A stretch of 64,000 nucleotides of DNA, from assembly GCF_014595945.1 (NCBI RefSeq), contig NZ_JABXWU010000002.1, positions 248,001-312,000 on the forward strand. Direction: 5' to 3'. The DNA is from Alkalibacillus aidingensis. Lineage in GTDB: Bacteria; Bacillota; Bacilli; Bacillales; Alkalibacillaceae. Position numbers and translations under genes: made by a program. Shown here piece by piece: positions 44,856-54,267 of this stretch (position 1 is its first letter; every line of letters begins with the position of its first letter). The notes beneath the pieces are model-generated. The model had not been told where the DNA came from, searched no databases, and saw nothing but the letters and a program-made list of their open reading frames with translations.

Positions 44856-46124
44856 ATGAAAAAATGGTTAACCTTATTTGTCACTTTAGTATTTATTTTA
44901 ACCTCTGTAACCGTTGCTACAGCAGCCAACAATGGTCAAGGACCACCAGAAGATGTCCCTGGTAAAGGAAAAGGCTTAAACAAACAAGTTGAGCTGGGTG
45001 TTGAAGTCCTTTTAAATGAACAAAAAGATTTAATTGACGGGAAGAATGTTGGGCTCATTACTAACCCAACTGGGGTCGACCGGGAACTCAACAGTATTGT
45101 CGATACCCTTCACAACGATCCAGACACTGAGCCGACCGCTTTATACGGACCTGAACATGGCGTACGTGGAGATGCCCAAGCAGGTGAATACGTTGAATAC
45201 TACATTGATGAAAAAACAGGATTACCTGTTTACAGCCTATACGGGGAAACAAGAAAACCAACACCAGACATGCTAGAAGACATTGAGGTATTACTATTTG
45301 ATATTCAAGACGTGGGTACACGTTTCTACACTTATATCTACACCATGGCATTCGCGATGGAAGCAGCTGAGGAAAATGACATTCCATTTATCGTCTTAGA
45401 CCGTCCAAATCCAATTAGTGGTTCTAAAGTGGAAGGACCTGTCTTAGAAGATGATTACTCCTCATTTGTAGGTGAATATGAAATCCCACTTCGCCACGGG
45501 ATGACTGTTGGCGAACTAGCACAGCTATTTAATGAAGAATTTGAGATAGGTGCCGACCTAACCATCGTCGAAATGAATAACTGGGAACGCGACATGTATT
45601 ACGATGATACTGAATTAGAATTCGTTTTACCATCACCAAACATGCCATCACTAGACACAGCCATCGTCTATCCAGGAGCAGCATTAATTGAGGGAACCAA
45701 CGTCTCTGAAGGACGTGGCACAGTAAAACCATTTGAATTAATTGGCGCTCCATTCGTCGACTCAGACGAATTAGCAACAGAGTTAAATAACTTAGAGTTA
45801 CCAGGAGTCACATTCAGATCCGCTTCTTTCACACCAACATTCTCAAAACACGTAGGAGAACTGTCACACGGAATTGAAATACACGTTACAGATTACGACT
45901 CCTACAAACCAGTAGAAACAGGCCTACACATCGTAAAAACACTACACGACCTTTACCCAGAAGACTTTGAATTCCGAGCTGACGGATTCTTCGGTAACCT
46001 AATAGGAAACGGATGGGTCCAAGAGGCGATTGAAAACGGTGAAACAGTCGATGAAATTGTCGAAGAGTGGCAAGACGATCTAGATGAATTTGAGGAAATT
46101 CGCGAGGAGTATTTGGTTTATTAA
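44856..46124 (+). CDS. namZ: Exo-beta-N-acetylmuramidase NamZ (DUF1343, GH171)
   Basis: A 422-residue exported protein: a signal peptide over about 24 residues (ending ATAA), then a DUF1343 domain with GLITNPTGVDRE near 67, GPEHGVRGDAQ near 98, LFDIQDVGTRFYTYIYTM near 147 and DRPNPISG near 182. B. subtilis NamZ (YbbC) is the founding exo-muramidase of this family and removes MurNAc from non-reducing ends after NagZ has trimmed GlcNAc. The gene order nagZ-namZ is the same as in the B. subtilis recycling cluster, but MurQ, MurR, MurP and AmiE are absent here. AAAGGAGG precedes the ATG. Confidence 0.93.
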   Translation: MKKWLTLFVTLVFILTSVTVATAANNGQGPPEDVPGKGKGLNKQVELGVEVLLNEQKDLIDGKNVGLITNPTGVDRELNSIVDTLHNDPDTEPTALYGPEHGVRGDAQAGEYVEYYIDEKTGLPVYSLYGETRKPTPDMLEDIEVLLFDIQDVGTRFYTYIYTMAFAMEAAEENDIPFIVLDRPNPISGSKVEGPVLEDDYSSFVGEYEIPLRHGMTVGELAQLFNEEFEIGADLTIVEMNNWERDMYYDDTELEFVLPSPNMPSLDTAIVYPGAALIEGTNVSEGRGTVKPFELIGAPFVDSDELATELNNLELPGVTFRSASFTPTFSKHVGELSHGIEIHVTDYDSYKPVETGLHIVKTLHDLYPEDFEFRADGFFGNLIGNGWVQEAIENGETVDEIVEEWQDDLDEFEEIREEYLVY

Positions 46125-46131
46125 CAAAAGA

Positions 46132-46165
46132 AAGCTAGTCGCCCAAGTGGCGGCTAGCTTTTTTA
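46132..46165. terminator. Intrinsic terminator after namZ
   Basis: AAGCTAGTCGCC pairs with GGCGGCTAGCTT through a five-base loop, followed by a run of T. It separates namZ from the convergent phosphoglucomutase gene. Confidence 0.85.
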
Positions 46166-46171
46166 TTGAAA

Positions 46172-47890
46172 TTAAGCCGTTACCGTCACACGCTCTAGCA
46201 CACTCTCTTTCAACTGCGCTAACCTAGCTTTCGCTTGCTCTTTCGTCTCACCTTTTACTCCAAAGTAGAACTTAATCTTCGGCTCAGTTCCTGATGGACG
46301 TAAGCAGCACCAACAATCCTCCGTTAAAATAAACTTTACGACATTAGAGACTGGTAACCCCATATCATTTGTTTCACCAGTTTCTAAATACGTTCGTTTT
46401 CCGGTTAAGTAGTCCTCAACAGCGATTAAATCAATATCTTGAATCGAGTCAATAGGTCTAAAACGGAAATCTTCCATGATACTTTTGATCTGCTCGGTTC
46501 CGTTTAAACCTTTTAACGTAATCGAATGTAGGTCCTCTAAATAATATCCTTCTCGGTCATACAGCACCTCTAATGCGTCAAACAACGTCTTTCCTTGCGA
46601 CTTCCAATATGCTGCCATTTCACATGCTATCAAAGTCGACTGAACAGCATCCTTATCTCGTGCAAAATCCTTAACTAAATACCCATAACTCTCCTCATAA
46701 CCAAATAAAAACTCATGCGCACCATTTTGGGTAAATTCTTCAATTTTTTCAGCGATAAATTTAAAACCAGTTAAAGTGTCGATCGAAGCTACACCATATC
46801 GTTCTGCTACGGCCCTGCCAAGTTCCGATGTAACAATTGTTTTGATCATTATCCCGTTGTCAGGTAGGTCCTGGCGATTAGTTAAGGTATAATCTAGCAT
46901 TAATGCACCTAACTGATTTCCTGATAACACCTGATAGTGGCCATCTGTATTTTTCACTGCGACACCTAAACGGTCGGCATCTGGATCGGTAGCTACTAAA
47001 ATATCAGCATTGACTTCAGAACCTTTTTTTATCGCAAGTTCAAATGCTTGATGCTCCTCAGGATTAGGCGAAGCAACTGTTGAAAATTCCGGATCCTCAA
47101 TCACCTGTTCTTCGACGGTATGAACCTGGTTAAAGCCAGCTTGATCCAAGCTTTCTGTAACTAATTTGTTTGCCGTTCCATGTAAAGGTGTAAACACAAT
47201 CCCTAGTTTATCAGCCTGCTCGTGGATTAGTTGTGGATTCAACGTCATAGATTTCAACGCCTCTAAATAAGGCTGATCTACCTGCTCATCAATCCAATGT
47301 AACAAACCTTTCTCCTCAAGTTCAGGCTGACTCAACACATCAATTGTCAGCTCATCTTCAATCGAATTAACCTTCTCAATCATTTGATCCGCTTGTTTCG
47401 GAGGCAATTGGCCCCCCACCTCATTATATACCTTATAACCGTTATACTCAGGTGGATTATGACTTGCCGTAATCATTACACCCGCAGCTGTTCCCAAATG
47501 ACGCACCGCAAACGATAACTCAGGTGTTGGCCTTAGCGACGTAAAAATATATGTAGAAATTCCATGCACACCTAAAACACGCGCCGTCTCAAGCGCAAAA
47601 TCCGGCGACTGATGACGCGAATCATACGCCACAACCACCCCATCAGCTTCCAAATCCTTTTCCTCTATATATAAAGCCAGACCCTTTGCCGCTTTACGCA
47701 CCGTATAAACATTCATCCGATTCGTCCCGGGCCCAAGTTCACCACGCATACCACCTGTCCCAAATTCCAACGTCTTATGAAAGGCATCCTCAAGCATTGA
47801 CTCATCCGTCACGTTTTTCAATTGTTTTTTTAAATTCTCCTCTAAGCCATTAAACTCTTTCCAACGTTGATACTCCTTCTTCCAACTCAA
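46172..47890 (-). CDS. pgcA: Phosphoglucomutase/phosphomannomutase PgcA
   Basis: A 572-residue alpha-D-phosphohexomutase. The catalytic serine loop is ITASHNPPEYNGYK near residues 140-153, the metal-binding loop DPDADRLGV near 305-313, the sugar-binding loop FGYEESYGYL near 402-411, and the phosphate-binding loop is in the C-terminal CLRPSGTEPKIKFYFG near 532-547. All four domains are present, and the length fits Bacillus PgcA. It interconverts glucose 1- and 6-phosphate for UDP-glucose, wall polymers and glycogen. A 42-bp tandem array occupies its upstream region. The start lacks an obviously strong site but fits the family. Confidence 0.95.
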   Translation of the reverse strand: MSWKKEYQRWKEFNGLEENLKKQLKNVTDESMLEDAFHKTLEFGTGGMRGELGPGTNRMNVYTVRKAAKGLALYIEEKDLEADGVVVAYDSRHQSPDFALETARVLGVHGISTYIFTSLRPTPELSFAVRHLGTAAGVMITASHNPPEYNGYKVYNEVGGQLPPKQADQMIEKVNSIEDELTIDVLSQPELEEKGLLHWIDEQVDQPYLEALKSMTLNPQLIHEQADKLGIVFTPLHGTANKLVTESLDQAGFNQVHTVEEQVIEDPEFSTVASPNPEEHQAFELAIKKGSEVNADILVATDPDADRLGVAVKNTDGHYQVLSGNQLGALMLDYTLTNRQDLPDNGIMIKTIVTSELGRAVAERYGVASIDTLTGFKFIAEKIEEFTQNGAHEFLFGYEESYGYLVKDFARDKDAVQSTLIACEMAAYWKSQGKTLFDALEVLYDREGYYLEDLHSITLKGLNGTEQIKSIMEDFRFRPIDSIQDIDLIAVEDYLTGKRTYLETGETNDMGLPVSNVVKFILTEDCWCCLRPSGTEPKIKFYFGVKGETKEQAKARLAQLKESVLERVTVTA

Positions 47891-47942
47891 AAAACCACTC
47901 CTTTACGAAAAATTAATCCGATTGTCGATAACTTTAGGGTGA

Positions 47943-48352
47943 GTGTCGATAACTTCGGGTTAAGTGGCGTTACTCCGGCCACGAGTGTCGTTTTCTCTTC
48001 GCCAAGTGACGATACTCCGGCCATGAGTGTCGTTATCTCCTTGCCAAGTGACGATACTCCATCCATAAGTGTCGTTATCTCCTTGCCAAGTGGCATTACT
48101 CCAGCCATAAGTGTCGTTATCTCCTCGCCAAGTGGCGTTACTCTTGCCATAAGTGTCGTTATCTTCCCACCAAGTGGCGTTACTCTTGCCATAAGTGTCG
48201 TTATCTTCCCACCAAGTGGCGTTACTCCGGCCATAAGTGTCGTTATCTCCTCGCCAAGTGGCGTTACTCCGGCCATGAGTGGCGTTATCTCCTCGCCAAG
48301 TGACGATACTCTTGCCATAAGTGTCGTTTTCTGCTCGCCAAGTGACGTTTTC
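47943..48352. repeat. 42-bp tandem repeat array, about ten units
   Basis: Units begin with GTGTCG (one with GTGGCG) every 42 bp from 47943 to 48321 without a single length change, with each unit built from two related 21-bp halves (GTCGTTATCTCC and GGCGTTACTCC). Because 42 is a multiple of three, several frames stay open on both strands, encoding 14-residue repeats such as LGEEITTLMAGVTP on the minus strand. None of these frames has a ribosome binding site, so I treat the array as a non-coding minisatellite upstream of pgcA. It lies in the 552-bp gap between vanZ and pgcA. Confidence 0.9.
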
Positions 48353-48442
48353 CCAATAATCGTTTCTCAAAACACGAATCCACTCATGAATTTTTATAAC
48401 ATATCATGCCCTAAGACCTTACCATCCATCCACTCGATCCTG

Positions 48443-48892
48443 TCAAGTCTTCTTTCGCCTTACCAACCGATCAATGAACATGATTAGAGCAATCCCGACA
48501 CTGGAGCCGGCCGAATCAATTATAACGTCCCTAATCTCACCAGAACGCCCGGGAATAAACAGCTGATGCACCTCATCAGAAATCGCATATAAAATGCAAA
48601 TCACCAAAGCTGTCACAATCGCACGAATACCACTTACTTCGCTCCGCTTCAATGCATAAATCACCAACACTCCAAGCACCAAATAAGCGAAAAAGTGCGC
48701 ATTTTTTCTAACGAGATGATTAAAATTTGCAATATTAAATTCAGTGGACGGAGCAACGCTTTCTATCGTTTTTACGATCGTCTCAGTAATCCCACGACTC
48801 AACTCACTAGACTCAGTCGCCGGCTGATGTGATAGATAGAAAATTAAGCCCATCCACACAAGAACACCTGTCCAAGCAATCCATTTATGCAT
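48443..48892 (-). CDS. VanZ-like membrane protein
   Basis: A protein of about 149 residues with four hydrophobic segments and the VanZ-family pattern LIFYLSHQPATESS near residue 16, NHLVRKNAHFFAYLVLGVLV near 57-76 and SDEVHQLFIPGRSGEIRDVI near 104-123. VanZ of enterococci gives low-level teicoplanin resistance, but most family members have unknown roles in the envelope. The start is uncertain: ATG at 48892, or 48904, with an AAAGGA site upstream. Confidence 0.82.
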   Translation of the reverse strand: MHKWIAWTGVLVWMGLIFYLSHQPATESSELSRGITETIVKTIESVAPSTEFNIANFNHLVRKNAHFFAYLVLGVLVIYALKRSEVSGIRAIVTALVICILYAISDEVHQLFIPGRSGEIRDVIIDSAGSSVGIALIMFIDRLVRRKKT

Positions 48893-49042
48893 AAAGATGT
48901 ACATTCCTTTTATCAAATCTATTAAACTATTTCATTATCATACATTCGAACTGTAAAAAAGTAAAGTTTTGGTATTAATGAGCTATAATAGTAATATTCT
49001 ATTTAAAAAGGGAAAGTCCTTGTTCCGAGAGTAATTTCGTAA

Positions 49043-49072
49043 AAACCCCCACTACTTCAAGTAGAGAGGGTC
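49043..49072 (-). terminator. Intrinsic terminator after the class V aminotransferase gene
   Basis: The stem around CTACTTCAAGTAG extends with CCC/GGG pairs and is followed on the minus strand by GGGTTTTT. It lies 66 bp after the aminotransferase stop. Confidence 0.65.
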
Positions 49073-49137
49073 ATTGGATTAAACTCGCTAAATTTCCACT
49101 GTTCAGGTTTTTACTAAACATAAGACTCCAAGTAAGA

Positions 49138-50268
49138 TTATTTAAGACATTGATCTAACTCCTGAATAGCCTTCATAACATCATCTTCAGTATTATATAA
49201 ATGTGGCGCAATACGAATCACATCATTACGGGCAGAAACAATCACACCCTTGTCTTTCATTTTCATTTCAATTTCAGAGGCATTAGGTAGATAGATCGCA
49301 GTGTTAGACCCTTTTTGCCTAACATCTTTAGGACTTTTTAAGGTTAATCCCCTTTGATCGCATTCCTTAATAGCCACTTCGGAAAGATATTGAAGGTGTT
49401 GCTCAATTTCTCTGATTTTATAGGAGTTTAGAATTTTAAGGGCTGCTTCAGCTGCAAATCCATTGATCATCGGAAACGTTCCAGAATCAAATCGCCTAGC
49501 ACCTGAAGCATACTCGACATTTTTGATATCAAAAGCAAACGGGTTATCCTGCCCGAACCAACCTGTTATTTTGGGTGTTAGCTCACTAGCAATCTCTTTT
49601 TTAATATAAAGAAACGCGATTCCGGGAATGCCCAGTGCATACTTTTGTAATCCTGCCGAAAGCATATCGATATTCATAGATTTAACATCTATTTCACACT
49701 GGCCAAGTGATTGATAAGCATCAACGAAAAAGTAGGCGCCTTTTTGATGTACAACATCAGCTACTTCTGCTAGATCTTGCTTGTAACCATCATAGAAAGA
49801 CACGTGTGACGTATTAACAACCAGCGTCTCGTGATCCACCTGCTTTTTATAATCATCTGGGGTTATAAATCCATCCTTGGGTTGTTCTATAAATTCAATA
49901 TCGAACCGATCTTGATGTGAAAGCCATACATGCCCAACAGTTGGAAAATCAAAATCTGTCACCTGTACCTTCGACTTCCTCGGATGAGCAAGGGATGTCG
50001 CAACACTTGAAACAGCATGTGAAACGCTCGATACTAAAGCGATTTCTTCAACATCAGCATTAATCATTGATGCGAACTCAGTTCTAGCATTCTCACAAGC
50101 TTGCATCCAACCTCCCCAATCCATGCCATGTTCTTGCCAAGACTGCAGATAGGTATCAATAGCTTTTTTTACATCAATATGTAATGCACTTTGAGAACAA
50201 CTTGAAAGCTGAATCTTATCTTTTAAAATAGGAAATGACTTCCTAATCTTTTGAGTATTGTCTATCAT
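49138..50268 (-). CDS. Class V aminotransferase (cysteine desulfurase/kynureninase-like)
   Basis: A 376-residue PLP enzyme of the class V fold. The N-terminal YLQSWQEHG stretch, VDAYQSLGQCEIDVKSMNID near 192-211 with the PLP-Asp, and GLQKYALGIPGIAFLYIKKE near 217-236 with the likely PLP-Lys in QKYALG are recognisable; RFDSGTFPMING near 257 is the C-terminal substrate loop. The group includes cysteine desulfurases and isopenicillin-epimerase-like enzymes; no desulfurase Cys loop is evident. The ATG at 50268 lies eight bases after GAAGGA. It is monocistronic, and its substrate cannot be assigned. Confidence 0.8.
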   Translation of the reverse strand: MIDNTQKIRKSFPILKDKIQLSSCSQSALHIDVKKAIDTYLQSWQEHGMDWGGWMQACENARTEFASMINADVEEIALVSSVSHAVSSVATSLAHPRKSKVQVTDFDFPTVGHVWLSHQDRFDIEFIEQPKDGFITPDDYKKQVDHETLVVNTSHVSFYDGYKQDLAEVADVVHQKGAYFFVDAYQSLGQCEIDVKSMNIDMLSAGLQKYALGIPGIAFLYIKKEIASELTPKITGWFGQDNPFAFDIKNVEYASGARRFDSGTFPMINGFAAEAALKILNSYKIREIEQHLQYLSEVAIKECDQRGLTLKSPKDVRQKGSNTAIYLPNASEIEMKMKDKGVIVSARNDVIRIAPHLYNTEDDVMKAIQELDQCLK

Positions 50269-50399
50269 CTTTATCATCCTTCATATTATAGATTGAAAAC
50301 GACGGGATGCTGCTTAACAAAGGATATGGCCTTTAAAAAACGATATTCACTTCCACCCCAAACAAAACCAAGAAACGTTCCCCCAAAATAAATAAAACA

Positions 50400-50461
50400 T
50401 CCCCCCATGCATAAATTATAACATGGAGGGATTCGACAAAATTCGAGAAGTGACAGGCACC
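50400..50461 (-). repeat. Dispersed stop-codon-linked repeat, copy A, with terminator hairpin
   Basis: The 33-bp block at 50429-50461 (core GAAGTGACAGGCAC) is one of three in the window. On the minus strand it begins within the TAG stop of rbsB and is followed by a CCCTCCATG / CATGGGGGG hairpin and a U-rich tail, which should end the rbs transcript. See also 58326-58387 and 62775-62808. Confidence 0.75.
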
Positions 50462-51393
50462 TATTTAACTAACTCTAGTTCAACTGGAATGAATTCGTCT
50501 ACGTTTTCGCCGTTTGCGATTTGTAATGCGATTTCGATGCCTTGTTCACCGATGATGGTTGGTTGTTGTGCGATGGTTGCATCCATTTCTCCGGCTTCGA
50601 CTGCTTCAACTGCATCGTCTGTTGCGTCAAAACCAACGACGATGACATCATCCATATCTGCTGATTCTAACGCACGCAGAGCACCCAATGCCATTTCATC
50701 ATTGTGTGCAAAAACGGCTTCAAAATCTGACTCACTTTGGATGATATTCTCCATAACCGTTAAACCTTCAGCACGATCGAAGTCAGCTGGCTGTTGCGCA
50801 ACTACTTCAATACCATCTTCCTCACCTACAGCGTTATGGAAGCCTTCACCACGTTCACGTGCAGCTGAAGAACCTGGTATACCTTCTAATTCAACAACAT
50901 TTCCTTCGCCACCAAGTTGTTCAATAATGAAGTCACCAGCCATTTCACCACCAGCAACGTTGTCAGAAGCAACGTGGGCGACAACTTCACCACCGTCTGC
51001 ACTACGGTCAACAGTAACAACCGGGATTCCAGCATCATTAGCATTTTCTACAGCGCTAACAACCGCTTCAGAATCCGTCGGGTTAACCACTAATACATCT
51101 ACACCCTGTTGAATTAAGTCTTCAATACTATTTAATTGAGTTGCAGCATCATCCTGTGCATCAACGACCGTTAACTCAATCCCTAACTCATCAGCTTTTG
51201 CTTCAGCACCATCTTTCAATGTCACAAAGAACGGATTATTTTGAGTCGATACAGCTAATCCTACATGTATTTCATCGTCATCATTACTACTACCTTCCTC
51301 TTCGCCATCAGTCGTTGGTGACTCAGTAGTACAAGCTGCTAGTAAACCAATCGTTAAAAATGCAAATAACACTAACTTTAATTTTGATAACAT
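50461..51393 (-). CDS. rbsB: D-ribose ABC transporter substrate-binding lipoprotein RbsB
   Basis: A protein of about 310 residues with a lipoprotein signal (LLAAC) and an acidic Ser/Asp/Glu linker, followed by the RbsB periplasmic-binding fold: HVGLAVSTQNNPFFVTLKDG near residue 42, DVLVVNPTDSEAVVSAV near 103, VVTVDRSADGGEVVAHVASD near 127-146 and FAHNDEMALGALRALES near 218. It captures ribose outside the membrane for RbsAC. The ATG at 51393 follows GGGGGA. It is the last gene of rbsRKDACB. Its TAG stop is joined to a dispersed repeat. Confidence 0.95.
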   Translation of the reverse strand: MLSKLKLVLFAFLTIGLLAACTTESPTTDGEEEGSSNDDDEIHVGLAVSTQNNPFFVTLKDGAEAKADELGIELTVVDAQDDAATQLNSIEDLIQQGVDVLVVNPTDSEAVVSAVENANDAGIPVVTVDRSADGGEVVAHVASDNVAGGEMAGDFIIEQLGGEGNVVELEGIPGSSAARERGEGFHNAVGEEDGIEVVAQQPADFDRAEGLTVMENIIQSESDFEAVFAHNDEMALGALRALESADMDDVIVVGFDATDDAVEAVEAGEMDATIAQQPTIIGEQGIEIALQIANGENVDEFIPVELELVK

Positions 51394-51435
51394 AGTTAAT
51401 CCCCCTAAAATTTTTAGTATCACAAATCTACAAAC

Positions 51436-52377
51436 CTACGACGACTTCTGACGGTCTAGTAACACTGCTAATAGAATGACGCCCCCCTTTACAATCTGTT
51501 GGTAGTTTGAAGATACACCTAAAAGGTTCAAACCATTATTTAAAACCCCAATAATTAGGGCACCAACCAATGTACCAAAAATCCAACCTCGACCACCTGA
51601 TAAACTAGTTCCACCTAAAACAACCGCTGCAATAGCATCTAGTTCATAGGTAAAACCTGCATTAGGCGATGCTGACCCTAAACGAGAGGTCAAGATAATA
51701 CCAGCAAGTGCTGATAGAGCACCTGTTAGCAAGTAAACCCAAATTTTCACTCGATTTACTTTGATACCAGATAAAATAGACGCTTCTTCATTGCCACCTA
51801 GCGCATAGACGTGACGTCCAAAAACAGTCTTTTTCAAGATAAATAATAAAATAAAGAAAATCACAAACATGATAATGACTGGAATTGGAATACCAAATAA
51901 ATATCCACGCCCTATTAAATCAAACGCTTCACTATCCGTAAAACCAGTAACAGGTCGACCATCTGTATAAACTAAGGTCAATCCCCTGAAGATCGTCATC
52001 GTTGCCAATGTTGCAATAAAAGGGGCAACTTTTCCTTTTGCAATAATAACCCCGTTAAATGCACCCATAATTGCCCCTGCTAAAACACCCAACAAGACAG
52101 CCAATATGGGGTCCATTCCACTCGCCATAAATCCTGCAGTTAACGCCCCAGCTAACGCAAGCGTTGAACCAACAGATAAGTCAATACCACCTGTTAAAAT
52201 GACGAATGTCATACCAAAAGCTAGTAGCGCTATAATAGTTACCTGTCTTAACACCGTTAACAAGTTATCAATACTTATAAACTGTGGACTCATAATAGTA
52301 AGCGCTATAACGATCACTAACAAACCGAGTAGTGGTCCAAGACGCTGTAATATGTATCCAATAGATTTATCTTTCAC
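51436..52377 (-). CDS. rbsC: D-ribose ABC transporter permease RbsC
   Basis: A 313-residue permease with eight to ten hydrophobic segments and RbsC signatures: ILTGGIDLSVGSTLALAGAL near 58-77, NGVIIAKGKVAPFIATLATM near 105-124 and AVVLGGTSLSGGRGWIFGTL near 252-271. The GTG at 52377, six bases after GGAGGGG, begins one base after the rbsA stop. It forms the membrane channel of the ribose importer. Confidence 0.95.
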   Translation of the reverse strand: MKDKSIGYILQRLGPLLGLLVIVIALTIMSPQFISIDNLLTVLRQVTIIALLAFGMTFVILTGGIDLSVGSTLALAGALTAGFMASGMDPILAVLLGVLAGAIMGAFNGVIIAKGKVAPFIATLATMTIFRGLTLVYTDGRPVTGFTDSEAFDLIGRGYLFGIPIPVIIMFVIFFILLFILKKTVFGRHVYALGGNEEASILSGIKVNRVKIWVYLLTGALSALAGIILTSRLGSASPNAGFTYELDAIAAVVLGGTSLSGGRGWIFGTLVGALIIGVLNNGLNLLGVSSNYQQIVKGGVILLAVLLDRQKSS

Positions 52378-52378
52378 C

Positions 52379-53872
52379 TTACTCCCCTCCAGTCGCTGCA
52401 AACATAATATTTTCTTGATCAGCTTCTTCTCGACTCAATTCAGAACCTATTTGCCCTTCATGGATGACTAAGATTCGGTCGCTCATCCCTAATACTTCTG
52501 GTAACTCAGAAGAAATCATAATGATGCTAACACCCTGCTCAGTCAATTCATTCATAATTTGATAGATTTCCTTTTTGGCTCCAACATCAACCCCACGTGT
52601 AGGTTCATCTAGAATTAATATCTTCGGATTGATTCCTAGCCATTTCCCTATCACAACCTTTTGTTGATTACCACCACTTAGAGATTTCACTTCTTGTTCC
52701 ATACTAGATGCTTTAACGTTAAAGCGATCAATCATATCATTAACAAACTTGCCTTCCTTCTCATTCGACACGATAGACTGGTTTGAGACATCTTTTAGAT
52801 TAGTTAACGTAAAGTTTTCACGGACCGACATCGTTAAAACAAGACCTTCTTCTTTTCGATCCTCGGTAACAAAACCGATTCCGGCATTAATCGCATCGAC
52901 TGGCTTTTTGATTTTGATCTCCTTACCGTCGATATAAATTTTCCCTTCATCTATGTCCCGGTAACCGAATAGTGCTTGCATAATCTCGGACCGTCCGGCA
53001 CCCATTAACCCCGCAACTCCTAGAATCTCTCCTTCTTTAAGTTCGAAGCTAATATTGTTAAACACATCTGAAGATAAACCTTCCACTTTCATTTTTACTT
53101 GACCAACTTCTGTATTCCTTTCAGGGAAAAGAGTCCCAAGTTGACGTCCCACTAGCATTCGAATAATTTCATCGTATTCAACGGTTTCAACATGCTCGGT
53201 TCCAATGTAATCCCCGTCTCTTAAAACTGAGATACGGTCGCAAATTTCAAATATCTCTTCCATTCGGTGAGAGATATAAATAATGCCAACTCCTTGATCA
53301 CGGAGATTTTTAATCACTTTAAATAAACGATCGATCTCACGGTCAGTAAGAGCTGCTGTAGGTTCATCCATAACAATTAACTCAGCATCTAACGACAGTG
53401 CCTTCGCAATTTCTACCATCTGCTGTTGACCCACAGACAACTCCTTAGCTGTCGCCATTGGGTCAATTTCTACACCTAACTGACCTAAATAATCCTTTGT
53501 TTTTTCTACCATTTTCTTAGTATTAAGAAACCCTGTTTTCCCGTATTTAATCTCGCGGCCTAAAAACATATTTTCCATGACCGTTAAATACGGAATCACA
53601 TTTAACTCCTGGTGAATAACAGCAATCCCTTTTTCCTCAGAATCCTTTGCATGTTGAAAATGAACCGGTTCACCTTTAACAAAAACCTCACCTTCATCAC
53701 GCTCGTAAATTCCGGTTAGAATTTTCATTAAAGTTGATTTACCAGCGCCATTTTCACCAAGTAATGCATGAACTTCCCCAGCTAGCACTTCAAAGTCCAC
53801 TTCATTCAAAACTTTATTTCCTGCAAATGACTTTGAGATTCCCTTCATCTCAATTAATGGTTGTTGTGACAT
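52379..53872 (-). CDS. rbsA: Ribose ABC transporter ATP-binding protein RbsA
   Basis: A 497-residue protein with two fused ABC domains. The first has Walker [10 protein letters not shown] (37-45), [15 protein letters not shown] near 144 and MDEPTAALT near 168; the second has a degenerate Walker A (GLMGAGRSE near 288), signature [15 protein letters not shown] near 395 and [11 protein letters not shown] near 419. This is the RbsA/MglA architecture; the second site is usually inactive. It energises ribose uptake with RbsC and RbsB. Confidence 0.95.
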   Translation of the reverse strand: MSQQPLIEMKGISKSFAGNKVLNEVDFEVLAGEVHALLGENGAGKSTLMKILTGIYERDEGEVFVKGEPVHFQHAKDSEEKGIAVIHQELNVIPYLTVMENMFLGREIKYGKTGFLNTKKMVEKTKDYLGQLGVEIDPMATAKELSVGQQQMVEIAKALSLDAELIVMDEPTAALTDREIDRLFKVIKNLRDQGVGIIYISHRMEEIFEICDRISVLRDGDYIGTEHVETVEYDEIIRMLVGRQLGTLFPERNTEVGQVKMKVEGLSSDVFNNISFELKEGEILGVAGLMGAGRSEIMQALFGYRDIDEGKIYIDGKEIKIKKPVDAINAGIGFVTEDRKEEGLVLTMSVRENFTLTNLKDVSNQSIVSNEKEGKFVNDMIDRFNVKASSMEQEVKSLSGGNQQKVVIGKWLGINPKILILDEPTRGVDVGAKKEIYQIMNELTEQGVSIIMISSELPEVLGMSDRILVIHEGQIGSELSREEADQENIMFAATGGE

Positions 53873-53873
53873 G

Positions 53874-54266
53874 TTAAAAAATCACCCCAGAGCGAAGAAT
53901 CACATTAGCAAATGGTGTCGTCTCTCCTGTACGTATAACTACTTTGGCATTCTTCGTTAATTTTTTGAATTCCTCATGAGCCACATAAGTTTTCTCACCT
54001 GTATGTAGGTCTTCAATTTGTTCATGAACATTAGCATTGTTTTCCTTGATCTCCTCTGCTAAAGTCACATGTTCAACTTCCATATCATCCAAAACTGCCT
54101 TCAACGTTTCGATAAAGCTCGGCTTACCTTTGATTAGAGCTAAATCAACTCGCTGAACACCATCTGGTATAGGTAATCCACAATCAGCTATGACAATCTC
54201 ATCCGTATGACCCAACCGAGATAAGACTGAAGCAATCTCGCTGTTTAGAATTCCTTGCTTCTTCAA
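53874..54266 (-). CDS. rbsD: D-ribose pyranase RbsD
   Basis: A protein of about 130 residues: [20 protein letters not shown] at the N-terminus with the catalytic His, [20 protein letters not shown] near 27-46, and the C-terminal [20 protein letters not shown]. It speeds conversion of ribopyranose to ribofuranose. Family members begin at KKxGILN, which here corresponds to a TTG codon at 54266, just after the rbsK stop and preceded by GGTGA; upstream GTG codons are less likely. It sits between rbsK and rbsA. Confidence 0.93.
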   Translation of the reverse strand: MKKQGILNSEIASVLSRLGHTDEIVIADCGLPIPDGVQRVDLALIKGKPSFIETLKAVLDDMEVEHVTLAEEIKENNANVHEQIEDLHTGEKTYVAHEEFKKLTKNAKVVIRTGETTPFANVILRSGVIF

Positions 54267-54267
54267 T

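Noticed and set aside
47867-48487. Open frames on both strands through the 42-bp array (206, 143 and 136 codons)
   Set aside because: They exist only because 42 is divisible by three. None has a ribosome binding site, and they start inside pgcA or vanZ or in the array itself.
50423-51112. A 229-codon open frame on the plus strand, opposite rbsB
   Set aside because: It is antisense to the well-supported rbsB gene, is rich in Ser, Thr and Ala of the kind produced by reading Bacillus genes backwards, and has no ribosome binding site.
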